Shown here: piece by piece, positions 1 to 8,588 of the stretch
Layout: the number at the start of each line of letters is the position of its first letter
How positions within the stretch are numbered: position 1 is the stretch's first letter
NCBI RefSeq assembly: GCF_028369065.1
Contig: NZ_JAQNDA010000006.1
Coordinates: 218,031 to 282,030 of the forward strand
Direction of reading: 5' to 3'
Source of the DNA: Marinobacter sp. SS21
Lineage (GTDB): Bacteria; Pseudomonadota; Gammaproteobacteria; Pseudomonadales; Oleiphilaceae
DNA length: 64,000 bases
Program-made: the position numbers and the translations under genes
The notes under the pieces: model-generated
Databases searched by the model: none
What the model saw: the letters and a program-made list of their open reading frames with translations, nothing else
Told to the model about the DNA's origin: nothing

Positions 1-1
1 C

Positions 2-895
2 GGCGGTGCCAGCGTCGGCTTCTCGGTACAGGCGGACATCGTCGCCTACTACCTGCTGAACTCCGCCAACGAAGACCAGAAACGCTACTGGCTGCCGCGG
101 ATGGTCAGCGGCGAGAGCATCGCCGCCATCGGCATGACCGAGCCGGGTTGCGGCAGCGACCTCAAGGCGCTGCGCACCACCGCGGTTCGGGACGGTAACG
201 AGTACGTCATCAACGGCCAGAAGACCTTCATCACCAACGGCCAGAACTGCGATTTCGTATTGCTGGCCTGCACCACCGATCCCAGCAAGGGCGCCAAGGG
301 CATCAGCATGATCATCGTGGAAACCGATCGCCCGGGCTTCGAACGCGGTCGCAACCTGGACAAGATTGGCCAGAAGGGTGCCGACACCTCGGAGATGTTT
401 TTCTCCGACGTGCGGGTACCGGTGACCAACCTGGTGGGTAACGAAGGTGACGGCTTCGCCATCATGATGAAGGAGCTGCCGCGGGAGCGCATCACCATCG
501 CCTGCCGGGCCCAGGCCGAGGCCCAGCGTGCGTTCGAGATGACGGTGGATTACGTCAAGGAGCGCAAGGCATTTGGGCACGCCGTGCTCGACTTCCAGAA
601 CACTCAATTCACCCTGGCCGAACTCAAGACCGACCTGGAAGTGGGCTGGGCCTACCTGGATCAGTGCCTGAAGAAAATCGACGAGGGCACCCTGACCCCG
701 GAAGAAGGCGCCATGGCCAAGCTTTGGACCACCGAGAACGAGGGCAAGGTGGTGGACAAGTGCCTGCAGTTCTTTGGTGGCTACGGCTACATGCGCGAAT
801 ACCCGATTTCCCGTGCCTTTGTCGACGCCCGGGTGCGCCGGATCTACGGCGGCACCAGCGAAATCATGAAATTGGTCATCAGCCGGACCCTGTAA
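2..895 (+). CDS. acyl-CoA dehydrogenase, 5' truncated by the window edge
   Basis: The reading frame is open from base 2, so the gene starts upstream; 297 residues are visible. It is a FAD-dependent acyl-CoA dehydrogenase that introduces an alpha,beta double bond into an acyl-CoA. The middle-domain motif GMTEPGCGSDLKAL, the strand KTFITNGQ, the C-terminal FFGGYGYMREYPI and the terminal YGGTSEIMK are all present. The YGGTSE ending, with Gly where MCAD-type enzymes have the catalytic Glu, is usual for isovaleryl/long-chain-type ACADs, whose base lies elsewhere. It is followed 31 nt later by the HMGS-like gene in the same direction and is probably the first visible gene of that operon. The substrate cannot be read from the sequence. 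Confidence 0.9.
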   Translation, partial: GGASVGFSVQADIVAYYLLNSANEDQKRYWLPRMVSGESIAAIGMTEPGCGSDLKALRTTAVRDGNEYVINGQKTFITNGQNCDFVLLACTTDPSKGAKGISMIIVETDRPGFERGRNLDKIGQKGADTSEMFFSDVRVPVTNLVGNEGDGFAIMMKELPRERITIACRAQAEAQRAFEMTVDYVKERKAFGHAVLDFQNTQFTLAELKTDLEVGWAYLDQCLKKIDEGTLTPEEGAMAKLWTTENEGKVVDKCLQFFGGYGYMREYPISRAFVDARVRRIYGGTSEIMKLVISRTL

Positions 896-926
896 CGCCG
901 GTCTCTGCCTAAAGGAAGGAATGCAC

Positions 927-2372
927 ATGTTCGGAATCACCGCCTACGGCGCCTACATCCCCCGCAGTCGCCTGCAAAAGTCCGCCATCGCCGACGCCAA
1001 TGCCTGGTTTGACGCCAGCCTGCGCGGCCTGGCCAAGGGGGAGCGCAGCGTCTGCAACTGGGACGAGGACACCATCACCATGGCCGTTGAGGCCGGTCAG
1101 GACTGTTTGTCAGTGCTGGACCCGGGCAGCGTCAAGCAGTTGTATCTGGCCTCCACCACCCTGCCGTTCCTGGATCGTCAGAATTCGGTGGTGGTGAGCC
1201 AGGCGCTCAATCTGGGCAGCCGGCTGCGCACCATGGACATCAGCGCCTCCCAGCGCTCGTCCACCTCGGCCCTGATCAATCTTTTGGACGCTGAAAAAGC
1301 AGGCGAGGCGGCGTTGTTGATCGCCTCCGAGCACCGCCGCACAAAATGCGGCTCGCGTCAGGAAATGCTCTGGGGCGATGGCGCCGCGGCACTGGGTGTC
1401 GGCAGCGATGGCGTTATCGCCGAATACCTGGGCAGCGCCAGCTACGTCACCGACTTCGTTGACCACTATCGGGGTGAAGACGCTACCCTCGACTACGACT
1501 GGGAAGAGCGCTGGGTCCGCGACGAAGGTTACCTGAAGAGCGTGCCGGCGGCGGTGAACGAGCTGCTGGAGCAGACCGGTACCCAGGCCGCGGACATCAA
1601 CCATTTCGTGCTGCCGTCGGATCAGGCCCGTACCCCGGCTGTGGTGGCCAAGGCACTGGGCATCAACGCCGAGGCGGTGGTGGACAGCCACCTTCAGGAC
1701 TGCGGCGTTGCCGGTACCGCCCACGCCCTGTTGCTGCTGGCTTCGGTACTGGATCAGGCCAACTCGGGAGAGCTGGTGCTGCTGGCCGGCTTCGGCCAGG
1801 GCGCCGATGCCATCCTGCTGCGGGTCACCGATGCGCTGGCGCAACGCCGGCCCGGACTGGGCTTTAACGGCGCGCTGGCGCGGCGGCGGGTGGAGCAGAA
1901 CTACAACCGCTTCCTCAGCTTCAACAACCTGGTGGATCGGGAGATTGGCAAGCGCGGCGAGCTGGACAAGCAGAGTTACCTGCCGGCGATGCACCGCCAC
2001 AAGGATTTTCTCACCGGCTTTGTCGGTGGTCAGTGTCGCAGCTGCGGCACCATTCAGATTCCCCGCGAAAACTACTGCGTGAATCCGGACTGCGGTGCCC
2101 TCGACAGCCAGGACGACTACCCCATGGCGTCGAAGCCGGGCCGGGTCAAAACCTGGACCGCCGACCGGCTGACCTTCGACTGGAACCCGCCGGCCTACTT
2201 CGGGATGGTGGAGTTCGAGGGCGGCGGTCGCCTGATGATGGATTTCACCGAGGTGGAAGAGGGCGCCATCGAGTCCGGCGTAGCGGTCACCACCCATTTC
2301 CGCATCAAGCAGTTCGACAACCAGCGTGGATTCCGGAAGTACTTCTGGAAAGCCATTCCGGCGCAACAGTAA
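927..2372 (+). CDS. HMG-CoA-synthase-like thiolase-fold protein fused to a DUF35 Zn-ribbon/OB domain
   Basis: About 481 residues. Residues ~1-320 have the fold pattern of HMG-CoA synthase/KAS III; residues ~350-481 are a DUF35 domain with Zn-ribbon cysteines C370, C373, C384 and C389 followed by an OB-fold-like segment. In archaea HMGS, thiolase and a separate DUF35 protein form a channelling complex; here two parts are fused and the thiolase is the next gene, 29 nt downstream. By eye the nucleophilic Cys position is Ser108 (MDISASQRSS), and the HQPN-type catalytic His region reads FVLPS, so condensing activity is doubtful. ATG 927 is preferred over ATG 921 because it lies 7 nt after the AAGGAAGG ribosome site. 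It may act as a CoA-ester scaffold or lyase partner; this role is inferred. Confidence 0.75.
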   Translation: MFGITAYGAYIPRSRLQKSAIADANAWFDASLRGLAKGERSVCNWDEDTITMAVEAGQDCLSVLDPGSVKQLYLASTTLPFLDRQNSVVVSQALNLGSRLRTMDISASQRSSTSALINLLDAEKAGEAALLIASEHRRTKCGSRQEMLWGDGAAALGVGSDGVIAEYLGSASYVTDFVDHYRGEDATLDYDWEERWVRDEGYLKSVPAAVNELLEQTGTQAADINHFVLPSDQARTPAVVAKALGINAEAVVDSHLQDCGVAGTAHALLLLASVLDQANSGELVLLAGFGQGADAILLRVTDALAQRRPGLGFNGALARRRVEQNYNRFLSFNNLVDREIGKRGELDKQSYLPAMHRHKDFLTGFVGGQCRSCGTIQIPRENYCVNPDCGALDSQDDYPMASKPGRVKTWTADRLTFDWNPPAYFGMVEFEGGGRLMMDFTEVEEGAIESGVAVTTHFRIKQFDNQRGFRKYFWKAIPAQQ

Positions 2373-2401
2373 CGCACCCAGCTAGGACAAGGTGAAAGAT
2401 C

Positions 2402-3601
2402 ATGGCCAGTGGAATCAAAGATAAAGTCGTTATCCTCGGAATGGGCTGCAGCCGGTTCGGCGAGCGCTGGGACGCCAGCCCCGCCGACCTGATGAGCGAA
2501 GCCTTCGAGGAATGCATCGCCGATGCCGGCATCGGCAAGGACCGCATCGAGGCGGCCTGGTTTGGCGCCGGTATCGACGCCTTCAACGTTGGCCCCTCCG
2601 CGCTGCCGCTGTCGGTGGCCCTGCGGCTGCCCAACATCCCGGTGACCAAGGTGGAGAACATGTGCGCCACCGGCACCGAGGCCTTCCGTGGCGCGGTTTA
2701 CGCCGTCGCTTCCGGCGCCTGCGACATCGCCCTCGCGCTGGGAGTGGAGAAACTCAAGGACGTCGGCTACGGCGGCCTGCCCCAGCGTACCCGGGGCGTG
2801 GAGAATGACATGTACTGGCCCAATCTGTCGGCACCGGGCTCCTTCGCCCAGCTGGCGTCCGGCTATCGCGCCAAGCACGGGGTCGACAAGGGCGACCTGA
2901 AACGGGCCATGGCCCATATTTCGGTGAAGAGTCATGCCAACGGCGCCAAGAACCCCAAGGCGCACCTGCGGCGGGAAATCACCGAAGAGCAGGCCATGAA
3001 CGCGCCCTATATCGCCGAACCCATCGGCCTGTTTGACTGCTGTGGCGTCAGCGATGGCTCCGCCTGTGCCATCGTCACCACGCCGGAAATCGCCCGGCAG
3101 CTGGGCAAGAGCGACCTGGTGTCGGTGAAGGCGCTGCAGCTGGCGGCCTCCAACGGCAACGAAGCCAGCTTTGGCGACTGGGACGGATCCTACCTCAAGA
3201 CCACCCGCATCGCCGCCCAGCGCGCCTACAACGAGGCGGGTATCAAGCACCCGCGGGCCGAGATCAGCATGACCGAGGTGCACGACTGCTTCTCGATCAC
3301 CGAGCTGGTCACCATGGAAGACCTGCAGCTGGCGGACGAAGGTCAGGCGGTGCGGGACGTGCTCAACGGCGATTTCGACGCCGGCGGCCGTATTCCCTGC
3401 CAGATCGACGGCGGCCTCAAATGTTTCGGCCACCCCATCGGCGCCTCCGGCCTGCGGATGATCTACGAGAACTACCTGCAGTTCCTGGGCCGGGCGGGGG
3501 ATCGCCAGATGGCAGACCCGAGGCTGGCGCTCAATCACAACCTGGGCGGCTTCCCGCACCAGAACATCTGCAGTATTTCCATCATCGGTCGCTACGAGTA
3601 G
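2402..3601 (+). CDS. SCPx-type thiolase (acetyl-CoA acetyltransferase family)
   Basis: A 399-residue thiolase of the SCP2/SCPx class, which cleaves 3-ketoacyl-CoA to acetyl- or propionyl-CoA. The active-site Cys is C88 in VENMCATGTEA. The HDCFSITE motif carries H294 and the C-terminal GHPIGASG carries H344; the preceding LKCFGH supplies the last conserved Cys. The full catalytic set is therefore present, unlike in the adjacent HMGS-like protein. The order HMGS-DUF35 then thiolase recalls both the archaeal thiolase/HMGS/DUF35 complex and the bacterial steroid side-chain lyase pairs (Ltp2 with ChsH2-DUF35). Which chain is shortened is unknown; the context of racemase, SDR and MaoC hydratase suggests a branched chain. 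Confidence 0.85.
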   Translation: MASGIKDKVVILGMGCSRFGERWDASPADLMSEAFEECIADAGIGKDRIEAAWFGAGIDAFNVGPSALPLSVALRLPNIPVTKVENMCATGTEAFRGAVYAVASGACDIALALGVEKLKDVGYGGLPQRTRGVENDMYWPNLSAPGSFAQLASGYRAKHGVDKGDLKRAMAHISVKSHANGAKNPKAHLRREITEEQAMNAPYIAEPIGLFDCCGVSDGSACAIVTTPEIARQLGKSDLVSVKALQLAASNGNEASFGDWDGSYLKTTRIAAQRAYNEAGIKHPRAEISMTEVHDCFSITELVTMEDLQLADEGQAVRDVLNGDFDAGGRIPCQIDGGLKCFGHPIGASGLRMIYENYLQFLGRAGDRQMADPRLALNHNLGGFPHQNICSISIIGRYE

Positions 3602-3661
3602 CGGGCCGGGGCGGCGGCCGATCGGGCGCCGCCCACAGCTTGGACAAAGGATAGCGGAATC

Positions 3662-5374
3662 ATGACTGTCAATACTCTCGCCCAGCCGGTCACCGCGGCT
3701 GAAGTCAACGATCTCGAGGTGGCGCTGGGCTGTCTGGGCCAGGCCCGCACGCTGGTGGACCAGGCGCTGAGCCGGTTGCATCGGCGCTGTCTGGCACACG
3801 GGCGCCTGAGCGCCGGCCTGCTCGACGAGCATCAGCTGGTCTGTTACGAATTGGCGTTCTGCGTCGCTGAGCTCTCCGCCGCGGAGTCGGTGTGCCGTTA
3901 CGCCGCCGATGCCGGTGCTCAGGATGAGCTGGCGATAGAGGTAGCGCTGGTCTTCACCGCCGACGCGCTCAATTCGGTCGGTCAGCGCCTGCTGAGCCGG
4001 GCCGCGGATCTGGAGCTGGGTCGTGACCGGGTCAACGGCTGTTTTGCCCGGCCCGACATGGTGCGCTTGCTGGACGGTTGGGGCAGCGCCGACAGCCTGG
4101 CAGCCATCGGTGACCGGCTGCGGGAGCGGGGCAACGGTTACTTGCCGGCCCTGCTGGGCGACGACAAGGATCTGGTGCGGGCAACCTTCGCCCGCTTCGG
4201 TGACGACGTGGTGCGGCCGCAGGCGGAGACCATCCACCGCGAGGATCTGGATATCCCGGACTCCATCCTGGCGCCGGCCAGGGAACTGGGTTGCTTCGGT
4301 ATCAGCATTCCCGAGCGTTTCGGTGGGCTGCAGCCGGACGATCACGCCGACAGCCTGGGCATGATCGTGGTGACCGAGGAGCTGTCCCGGGCCTCGCTGG
4401 GGGCCGCCGGCAGTCTGATCACCCGCCCCGAGATCGCCGCCAAGGCGTTGCTCACCGGCGGCACCGAGGCCCAGCAGCAAACCTGGCTGCCTCGGCTGGC
4501 AGCCGGCGACCCGCTGTGCGCCATCGCCATCACCGAACCCAACTACGGCTCCGATGTGGCCTCCCTGGGCCTGCGGGCTACGCCCACCGAGGGTGGCTGG
4601 CTGCTCAACGGCAGCAAGACCTGGTGCACCTTTGCCGGCAAGGCCGGGCTGCTGGTGACCATGGCCCGCACCGAGCCGGACCCGGCGCTCGGGCACAAGG
4701 GCCTGAGCCTGTTCCTGGTGGAGAAGCCGGCCGCCGAAGGCCACCGCTTCAGCCACACCCAGCCGGGCGGCGGCACCGTGTCCGGCAAGGCCATTGCCAC
4801 CCTGGGCTATCGCGGCATGCACTCCTTCGATGTCTTCTTCGAGGACTACTTCGTGCCTGCGGACAACCTGATCGGTGGTGACGCCGGCCGGGGCAAGGGC
4901 TTCTACTTCACCATGGCTGGCTTTGCCGGCGGTCGCATCCAAACCGCCGCCCGTGCCACCGGCGTGATGCAGGCGGCGTTCGATCAGGCCCTAAGCTACG
5001 CCGGCGAACGCCAAGTGTTCGGCCAGGCGGTGGGCAGCTACCAGCTCACCCGTATCAAGCTGGCCAGAATGTTCGCCACTCTGACGGCGGCGAGGCAGTT
5101 CAGCTATGCGGTGGCCCGCCAGATGGACCAGGGCGACGGCCAGATGGAGGCAAGCCTGGTCAAACTGTTCGCCTGCCGGGCCGCGGAATGGGTCACCCGG
5201 GAGGCCATGCAGATTCATGGTGGCATGGGCTATGCGGAGGAGAGTGCCGTCAGCCGCTACTTCGCCGACGCCCGGGTGCTGTCGATCTTCGAGGGCGCCG
5301 AGGAAACCCTGGCGCTGAAAGTCATTGCCCGCGAACTGGTGGCCCGTGCGGGCCGGAATGCCGGCGACGAATGA
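3662..5374 (+). CDS. long acyl-CoA dehydrogenase with N-terminal extension, methylsuccinyl-CoA dehydrogenase (Mcd)-like
   Basis: 570 residues, against about 380 for ordinary ACADs. The first ~150 residues form an extra helical region before a canonical ACAD core. In the core are ITEPNYGSDVASL, the strand GSKTWCTFAG, the IHGGMGYAEES loop and a terminal SIFEGAEETL with E544 at the usual catalytic Glu position. An N-terminal extension of this size is a known hallmark of (2S)-methylsuccinyl-CoA dehydrogenase of the ethylmalonyl-CoA pathway, which makes mesaconyl-C1-CoA. That assignment is supported by the Mct-type enzyme encoded four genes downstream, but is inferred from architecture rather than from an alignment. 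Other long ACADs of unknown substrate remain possible. It lies 60 nt after the thiolase. Confidence 0.7.
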   Translation: MTVNTLAQPVTAAEVNDLEVALGCLGQARTLVDQALSRLHRRCLAHGRLSAGLLDEHQLVCYELAFCVAELSAAESVCRYAADAGAQDELAIEVALVFTADALNSVGQRLLSRAADLELGRDRVNGCFARPDMVRLLDGWGSADSLAAIGDRLRERGNGYLPALLGDDKDLVRATFARFGDDVVRPQAETIHREDLDIPDSILAPARELGCFGISIPERFGGLQPDDHADSLGMIVVTEELSRASLGAAGSLITRPEIAAKALLTGGTEAQQQTWLPRLAAGDPLCAIAITEPNYGSDVASLGLRATPTEGGWLLNGSKTWCTFAGKAGLLVTMARTEPDPALGHKGLSLFLVEKPAAEGHRFSHTQPGGGTVSGKAIATLGYRGMHSFDVFFEDYFVPADNLIGGDAGRGKGFYFTMAGFAGGRIQTAARATGVMQAAFDQALSYAGERQVFGQAVGSYQLTRIKLARMFATLTAARQFSYAVARQMDQGDGQMEASLVKLFACRAAEWVTREAMQIHGGMGYAEESAVSRYFADARVLSIFEGAEETLALKVIARELVARAGRNAGDE

Positions 5375-5443
5375 GTACCAACGGTGGTGGCAACCAGCCC
5401 ACTGCAGAACCGATGCAAGCAACAACAATTCTTGGAGAACGTT

Positions 5444-6364
5444 ATGAGCACGAAAAAACTGTTGGACGGAAAAGTCTTTGTGATTACCGGCGCTGGCCGG
5501 GGCATTGGCCGCGCCACCGCGATGATGCTGGCGGAGCACGGTGCCAAGGTGGTAGTCAACGATATCGGTGGCGCCGCCGATGGTTCCGGTAACAGCCAGG
5601 GCCCGGCCGACGAGGTGGTGGCGGAGATCCGCAACGCCGGCGGTGAGGCGGTCAGCTCCTACGCCAGCGTTACCGAGTGGGAGGGTGGCCAGCAGATCAT
5701 CCAGACCGCCATCGACAGCTTCGGCCGCATCGACGGTGTCATCAACAACGCCGGTAACCTGCGGGACTGCATCTTCCACAAGATGACCGAGGCCGACTTC
5801 GATTCGGTGCTGGCGGTGCACCTGAAGGGCAGCTTCAACGTCAGCCGTGCCGCCGCCCCCCACTTCCGTGAGCAGGGCAGTGGCACCTTCGTCAACATGA
5901 CCTCCACCTCCGGTCTGATCGGCAACTTCGGCCAGGCCAACTACGCCGCCGCCAAGCTCGGCATCGTCGGCCTGTCCAAGTCGATGGCGCTGGACATGCA
6001 GCGTTTCGGGGTGACCTCCAACTGCATCGCGCCCTTCGCCTGGAGCCGGCTGATTGGCACCATCCCGGCCGACACCGAGGAGGAGAAGGCACGGGTCGCC
6101 CGCATTCAGCAGATGACCCCGGACAAGATCGCCACCCTGGCGGTGACCCTGTGCAGCGACGACGCCAAGCACGTCACCGGCCAGATCTTCGGGGTGCGCA
6201 ACAACGAGATCTTCCTGTTCAGCCAGCCGCGTCCGATCCGCTCGGCCCACACCGCCGAGGGCTGGACCCCGGAAACCGTGCTCAGTCGGGTGATCCCGGC
6301 CTTCGAGCAGGATTTCTTTGCCCTTGAGCGCTCGGGCGACGTCTTCAGCTGGGACCCGTTCTGA
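5444..6364 (+). CDS. SDR-family (3R)-hydroxyacyl-CoA dehydrogenase, like the dehydrogenase domain of MFE-2
   Basis: About 306 residues. The NAD(P)-binding motif ITGAGRGIGRA, the NNAG motif, and the catalytic Ser and YxxxK (YAAAK) are present. The sequence VVVNDIGGAADGSG followed by ADEVVAEIRNAGGEAV closely resembles the N-terminal domain of peroxisomal multifunctional enzyme type 2 (17beta-HSD4), which oxidises (3R)-hydroxyacyl-CoA. The partner hydratase of MFE-2 is encoded by the next gene. The ATG at 5444 follows TTGGAGAAC; an in-frame ATG 60 nt upstream would add 20 residues with no family resemblance. The C-terminal ~60 residues run past the usual SDR core and contain no motif I know. Confidence 0.8.
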   Translation: MSTKKLLDGKVFVITGAGRGIGRATAMMLAEHGAKVVVNDIGGAADGSGNSQGPADEVVAEIRNAGGEAVSSYASVTEWEGGQQIIQTAIDSFGRIDGVINNAGNLRDCIFHKMTEADFDSVLAVHLKGSFNVSRAAAPHFREQGSGTFVNMTSTSGLIGNFGQANYAAAKLGIVGLSKSMALDMQRFGVTSNCIAPFAWSRLIGTIPADTEEEKARVARIQQMTPDKIATLAVTLCSDDAKHVTGQIFGVRNNEIFLFSQPRPIRSAHTAEGWTPETVLSRVIPAFEQDFFALERSGDVFSWDPF

Positions 6365-6438
6365 TCCCCTGACGACGATTCCGGCCTCGACACCGGGGCC
6401 GGAGACCACTGCGCGAACATCGGAACAGGAGAGCCACC

Positions 6439-7296
6439 GTGACCATTAATTATCAGCAGTTGCTGAACCGCAAGTTTGAACCCATCGAACACCACTACAG
6501 CGAGAAGGATTCGATGCTGTATGCCCTCGGCGTGGGCCTGGGCATCGATCCGCTGGACGAGGACTGTCTGCCGTTCGTCTACGAGGATGGCCTGAAGGCC
6601 TTTCCCAGCATGGCCGTGGTGTTGGCCTATCCCGGCTTCTGGGCCAAAGAACCGGACACCGGCATCGACTGGGTCAAATTGTTGCATGCCGGCCAGGAGG
6701 TGATCCTGCACAAGCCGTTGCCGGCCACCGGCCGGGTGGAAGCGACCACCCGCATCACCGACATTGTCGACAAGGGCGAAGGCAAGGGCGCCCTGATCAT
6801 CTCCGAACGGGTGGTGCGAGACCAGGACAGCGGTGAAGCGCTGTGTACCCTGATTACCACTGCCATGGCCCGGGGCGATGGCGGCTTTGGAGGTCCCGCC
6901 GTGGCCTCGCCGAAACCGGACCCGATTCCCGAGCGCGAGCCGGATCTGCTCTGCGATCTGCCTACCCTGGCCCAGGCGGCGCTGATCTACCGCCTGTCCG
7001 GCGACTTCAACCCGTTGCACGCCTCGCCGGCGGTGGCGCGGGATGCCGGCTTCAAGGCGCCGATCCTGCACGGCCTGTGCACGTTCGGTGTGGCCACCCA
7101 TGCCCTGCTGAAGACCCTGTGCGACTACGACCCGACGCGGCTGCAGCGGCTGCGGGTGCGATTCTCGTCGCCGGTCTATCCGGGCGAAACCATCCGCACC
7201 GAAATCTGGCGCAACGGCAACGAGGTGGCGTTCCGCTGCCGTGTTGTGGAACGGGATGTGGTGGTGATCAACAACGGTTACGCCGAGGTCGGCTAA
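6439..7296 (+). CDS. MaoC-family (R)-specific enoyl-CoA hydratase (hydratase-2, double hotdog)
   Basis: A 285-residue double-hotdog protein: an N-terminal MaoC_dehydrat_N-like half and a C-terminal MaoC half with the hydratase-2 motif YRLSGDFNPLH, then APILHGLCTFG. The Asp and His of that motif are the catalytic pair in peroxisomal hydratase-2. It hydrates trans-2-enoyl-CoA to (3R)-hydroxyacyl-CoA, the substrate of the upstream SDR; the two genes are a split version of MFE-2. The start is GTG with AGGAGA a few bases upstream. Mesaconyl-C4-CoA hydratase is also a MaoC protein but has a FAS1-like N-half, so that reaction is possible but not favoured here. Confidence 0.82.
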   Translation: MTINYQQLLNRKFEPIEHHYSEKDSMLYALGVGLGIDPLDEDCLPFVYEDGLKAFPSMAVVLAYPGFWAKEPDTGIDWVKLLHAGQEVILHKPLPATGRVEATTRITDIVDKGEGKGALIISERVVRDQDSGEALCTLITTAMARGDGGFGGPAVASPKPDPIPEREPDLLCDLPTLAQAALIYRLSGDFNPLHASPAVARDAGFKAPILHGLCTFGVATHALLKTLCDYDPTRLQRLRVRFSSPVYPGETIRTEIWRNGNEVAFRCRVVERDVVVINNGYAEVG

Positions 7297-7309
7297 ACGG
7301 GAGAAGGCT

Positions 7310-8539
7310 ATGCAGAATCTGTTATCGGGCCTGCGGGTGGTGGAAGGCAGCGCCTTCGTCGCCGCACCGTCCGGCGGCATGACCCTGGCGCAGCTGGGAG
7401 CCGACGTGATCCGTTTCGACCCCATCGGTGGCGGCATCGATTACCGCCGCTGGCCGGTGACCGACGCTGACCACAGCCTGTACTGGCACAGCCTCAATAA
7501 GGGCAAGCGGTCGATCGCGGTGGATATCCGCCGGCCGGAGGGGCAGGAGTTGCTGAGCCGGCTGATCACCGCACCGGGCCCGCAGAACGGGCTGTTCCTG
7601 ACCAATTTCCCGGCCAAGGGTTGGTTGGATTACGAGCGGCTGAAGGCGCTGCGGGAAGACCTGATCTACCTCAACCTGACCGGTGACCGCCACGGCGGCA
7701 GCGCCCTGGACTACACCGTCAACTGTCGGGTGGGGTTCCCGTCGTTGACCCGGCGGGCCGGCGAACCGGACGCGGGCCCGCTGAACAACCCGCTGCCGGC
7801 CTGGGACGTAATCACCGGCCAGCAGATCGCGCTGGGCCTGCTGGCGGCGGAACGTCACCGCGGCCGCACCGGCCATGGCCAGTTGGTGAAAATTGCCCTG
7901 GCGGATGTGGCTTGGGCCACCCTGGGCAATCTTGGCTACGTCGCCGAGGCGATGATCAACGATCACCAGCGTGAGGCCGTGGGCAATCACATCTACGGCA
8001 GCTACGGCCATGACTTCCAGTGCGCCGATGGCGAGCGGGTGATGATTGTTGGCGTCAGCGGCAATCAGTGGCGCGCGATCCTGACGGTCACTGGCACCGA
8101 GCGGCGCATGGCCGAGTTGGCCCAGCGCCTTGGGCTGGATTTCAGCAACGAGGGTGACCGCTACCGGGGCCGGGACCAGATCACCGAGGTGTTACAACCC
8201 TGGTTCGGTGCCCGCACCTTTGACCAGGTTCGCGCCAGTCTGGATGGTGGCGGGGTGTGCTGGGGCAAGTACCAGACCGTGCACGAGGCGGTGACCGGCG
8301 ATCCCGAATGTTCGCTGGATAACCCGCTGTTCGATCTGGTGGAGCAGCCCGGTATCGGTCGCTACCTGATGCCGGACCACCCATTGCGGTTCACCTCGGT
8401 GGCGCGGGAGCCGGTACGGCGGGCACCGGTGCTGGGGGAGCACACCGAAGAGATTCTGGCGGATTGCCTGAATCTGGACAGTCACCAGATTGGCCGGCTG
8501 TTCGATCAGGGCATTGTCGCCAGCAACCAGGAAATCTGA
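7310..8539 (+). CDS. mct: class III CoA transferase of the 2-methylfumaryl-CoA isomerase (mesaconyl-CoA C1-C4 transferase) type
   Basis: A 409-residue CaiB/BaiF-family protein. The N-terminus GLRVVEGSAFVAAPSGGMTL, then DVIRFDPIGGGIDYRRWPVT and LNKGKRSIAVDIR, and the near-terminal VEQPGIGRYLMP match, as I recall it, the Chloroflexus Mct protein of the 3-hydroxypropionate bi-cycle, which has the same length. Mct moves CoA within mesaconyl-CoA from C1 to C4. D166 in LPAWDVITGQ sits where the catalytic Asp of class III CoA transferases is expected. It is 13 nt after the MaoC gene with a GGGAGAAGG ribosome site, so translation is probably coupled. In this non-phototrophic context it suggests that mesaconyl-CoA or an analogue is formed during catabolism. 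Confidence 0.78.
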   Translation: MQNLLSGLRVVEGSAFVAAPSGGMTLAQLGADVIRFDPIGGGIDYRRWPVTDADHSLYWHSLNKGKRSIAVDIRRPEGQELLSRLITAPGPQNGLFLTNFPAKGWLDYERLKALREDLIYLNLTGDRHGGSALDYTVNCRVGFPSLTRRAGEPDAGPLNNPLPAWDVITGQQIALGLLAAERHRGRTGHGQLVKIALADVAWATLGNLGYVAEAMINDHQREAVGNHIYGSYGHDFQCADGERVMIVGVSGNQWRAILTVTGTERRMAELAQRLGLDFSNEGDRYRGRDQITEVLQPWFGARTFDQVRASLDGGGVCWGKYQTVHEAVTGDPECSLDNPLFDLVEQPGIGRYLMPDHPLRFTSVAREPVRRAPVLGEHTEEILADCLNLDSHQIGRLFDQGIVASNQEI

Positions 8540-8588
8540 CCCCGCACCGGCCGGGGCGGCGAGCGGAACCATCAGGCGGGAGTGAGCT

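Noticed and set aside
927..2372. Annotation as a true HMG-CoA synthase
   Set aside because: The expected nucleophilic Cys and catalytic His were not seen in the aligned positions.
2195..4942. A long open frame (about 915 codons) on the minus strand opposite the thiolase and ACAD genes
   Set aside because: It is a shadow of GC-rich codon use: the plus-strand frames carry clear enzyme motifs and this translation has none.
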